The notes below the pieces were generated by a model, which worked only from the letters and a program-made list of their open reading frames with translations, ran no database searches and was not told the origin of the DNA. Of a DNA stretch of 6,123 nt, positions 5,583 to 6,123 are shown one piece after another. Position numbers and translations under genes: made by a program. Positions within the stretch are counted from its first letter, which is position 1. Each line of letters starts with the position of its first letter. The stretch is from Synergistales bacterium (GTDB taxonomy: Bacteria > Synergistota > Synergistia > Synergistales > Aminobacteriaceae), in NCBI GenBank assembly GCA_025997935.1, contig BNVG01000119.1, positions 1-6,123 on the forward strand, given 5' to 3'.

Positions 5583-5966
5583 GAGCTTCATTTTGTACAC
5601 CGCGCGGAGAGCGGACGCCTTGCGGTTATGGCGCTTTTCTTCGACAAGGGCGAGGAAAACGTGACCCTCAACGCGGCATGGGACGAGATAGCCAAGTTTG
5701 ACGAAAAAGCCAAGCCAAAACCCCTGAAAAACGTCTTCGCCATCACAAACCTTCTGCCCAAAAACCTCGAAACCGTTCAATACAACGGCTCTCTCACAAC
5801 TCCGCCCACAGCCGAGGGCGTCCTCTGGGTCATCCTGAGAGAACACGCCAAGGCGAGCCCAGGGCAGCTCGGCGCTTTTAATTCTGCCGTCGCTCACAAC
5901 GCCCGCCCCATTCAACCATTGAACGACCGCATATTCTATAAATCGGAGCACGGCAATAGAAATTAA
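5580..5966 (+). CDS. Alpha-class carbonic anhydrase, C-terminal half only (5'-truncated)
   Basis: The 128 residues match the second half of alpha-carbonic anhydrases (PF00194), zinc enzymes that hydrate CO2 and are normally about 220-250 residues and exported to the periplasm. MELHFVH (1-7) corresponds to ELHLVH of human CA II, so H4 is the third zinc ligand. SGRLAVMALFFDKGEEN (11-27), LLPKNLETVQYNGSLTTPPTAEG (split here at 58-80, with the active-site Thr pair in SLTTPP, 71-76), VLWVILREH (81-89) and NARPIQPLNDRIF (107-119) follow in the right order. Missing are the signal peptide, the first two zinc histidines and the proton-shuttle region, so this fragment cannot be an active enzyme. An in-frame TAG lies at 5556-5558, upstream, and the ATG has no ribosome site; it is most likely the native internal Met. 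It is the only recognised gene on the plus strand. It is either the tail of an intact gene wrongly joined here or a true remnant. Confidence 0.85.
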   Translation: MELHFVHRAESGRLAVMALFFDKGEENVTLNAAWDEIAKFDEKAKPKPLKNVFAITNLLPKNLETVQYNGSLTTPPTAEGVLWVILREHAKASPGQLGAFNSAVAHNARPIQPLNDRIFYKSEHGNRN

Positions 5967-5984
5967 ACTGATAGTAGATATGCG

Positions 5985-6042
5985 TTTTAGAGGCTTGATA
6001 TTTTAGAGACTTGATGTAGGCTTTTAGGTGTTCGATATAGGC
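5985..6042 (+). repeat. Three imperfect tandem repeats in an AT-rich leader
   Basis: TTTTAGAGGCTTGATA (5985-6000), TTTTAGAGACTTGATG (6001-6016) and TTTTAGGTGTTCGATA (6022-6037) follow each other. The first two agree at 14 of 16 positions, and the third matches the first at 12 of 16. Copies two and three are each followed by TAGGC, giving a 21-base unit. The block fills most of the gap between the carbonic anhydrase stop and the ribosome site of the next gene. It could be an upstream operator or RNA element, or a degenerate tandem duplication. Confidence 0.6.
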
Positions 6043-6047
6043 TTCCT

Positions 6048-6053
6048 GAGGAG
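6048..6053 (+). promoter_or_regulatory. Ribosome binding site of the right-edge gene
   Basis: GAGGAG lies nine bases before ATG at 6063. It is the main support that this short edge frame is a real gene start. Confidence 0.55.
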
Positions 6054-6062
6054 TTGAAAAGT

Positions 6063-6123
6063 ATGAGAGCCGCGAAAACAATGCAGAGGTTCAAAAGTAT
6101 CAAGAAAATCGGCGACATAAAAA
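6063..6123 (+). CDS. Start of an unidentified gene, cut by the right edge
   Basis: Twenty codons are visible, opening MRAAKTMQRFKSIKKIG. The ATG has a good GAGGAG site nine bases upstream and the frame stays open to the edge. The peptide is strongly basic (R, K) with few hydrophobic residues so far. A basic N-terminus like this often precedes a first membrane helix in sensor or chemotaxis-receptor proteins, but nothing visible proves that; a second ATG at codon 7 is also possible. I do not recognise the gene. It begins 96 bases after the carbonic anhydrase stop, behind the tandem repeats, and belongs to the part of the window right of the junction. Confidence 0.5.
   Translation, partial: MRAAKTMQRFKSIKKIGDIK

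Noticed and set aside
5481..5951. Minus-strand open frame of 156 residues opposite the carbonic anhydrase
   Set aside because: The plus strand carries unmistakable alpha-carbonic anhydrase sequence; the minus frame has no family features and does not supply the missing PgsA N-terminus.
5985..6042. CRISPR array
   Set aside because: The repeats are contiguous or nearly so, imperfect and without unique spacers of the right length.
5878..6081. Minus-strand open frame of 67 residues with a seven-residue repeat
   Set aside because: TTG start with no ribosome site, overlapping the 3' end of the anhydrase and the tandem repeats; the peptide repeat is explained by the 21-base DNA repeat.

Overview
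The window reads as chromosomal DNA of a diderm (outer-membrane) bacterium of roughly 50% GC. A Skp/OmpH periplasmic chaperone and a GDP-mannose enzyme point to an envelope with an outer membrane and mannose-derived glycans. The mix of a cyclase-family hydrolase, an amidohydrolase, a NimA-like flavoprotein and a DUF1538 membrane protein would suit an anaerobic fermenter. Synergistota is my best guess, but this is inference from gene content only.

Layout: everything from 1 to about 5569 lies on the minus strand, so read it from right to left. An envelope block comes first: pgsA (phosphatidylglycerophosphate synthase, lacking its first residues), a small GIY-YIG protein and manC (mannose-1-phosphate guanylyltransferase/mannose-6-phosphate isomerase). 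These are joined by stop/start overlaps of 1 and 8 nt. After manC comes a 33-nt near-perfect palindrome that touches a possible promoter for the skp/ompH gene. skp ends at a good intrinsic terminator. Next is a PNPOx-like flavoprotein gene, then a probable catabolic operon: a cyclase-family metal hydrolase, an amidohydrolase-2 protein overlapping it by 8 nt, and a DUF1538 membrane protein that runs off the left edge.

At about 5567-5580 the sequence changes abruptly. pgsA homology stops before its N-terminus, and within about 10 bases the C-terminal half of an alpha-carbonic anhydrase begins on the plus strand. Both genes lack their 5' portions at the same point, head to head. This is either a chimeric join (assembly or amplification artefact) or a real inversion/deletion breakpoint. 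Right of the carbonic anhydrase lie an AT-rich leader with three imperfect tandem repeats and the well-marked start of an unidentified plus-strand gene cut by the right edge.

I see no tRNA, rRNA, CRISPR array or transposase. No intergenic stretch exceeds about 130 bases. The part closest to an undescribed system is the cyclase/amidohydrolase/DUF1538 cluster, whose substrate cannot be read from the sequence. The strongest anomaly is the pgsA/carbonic anhydrase junction.
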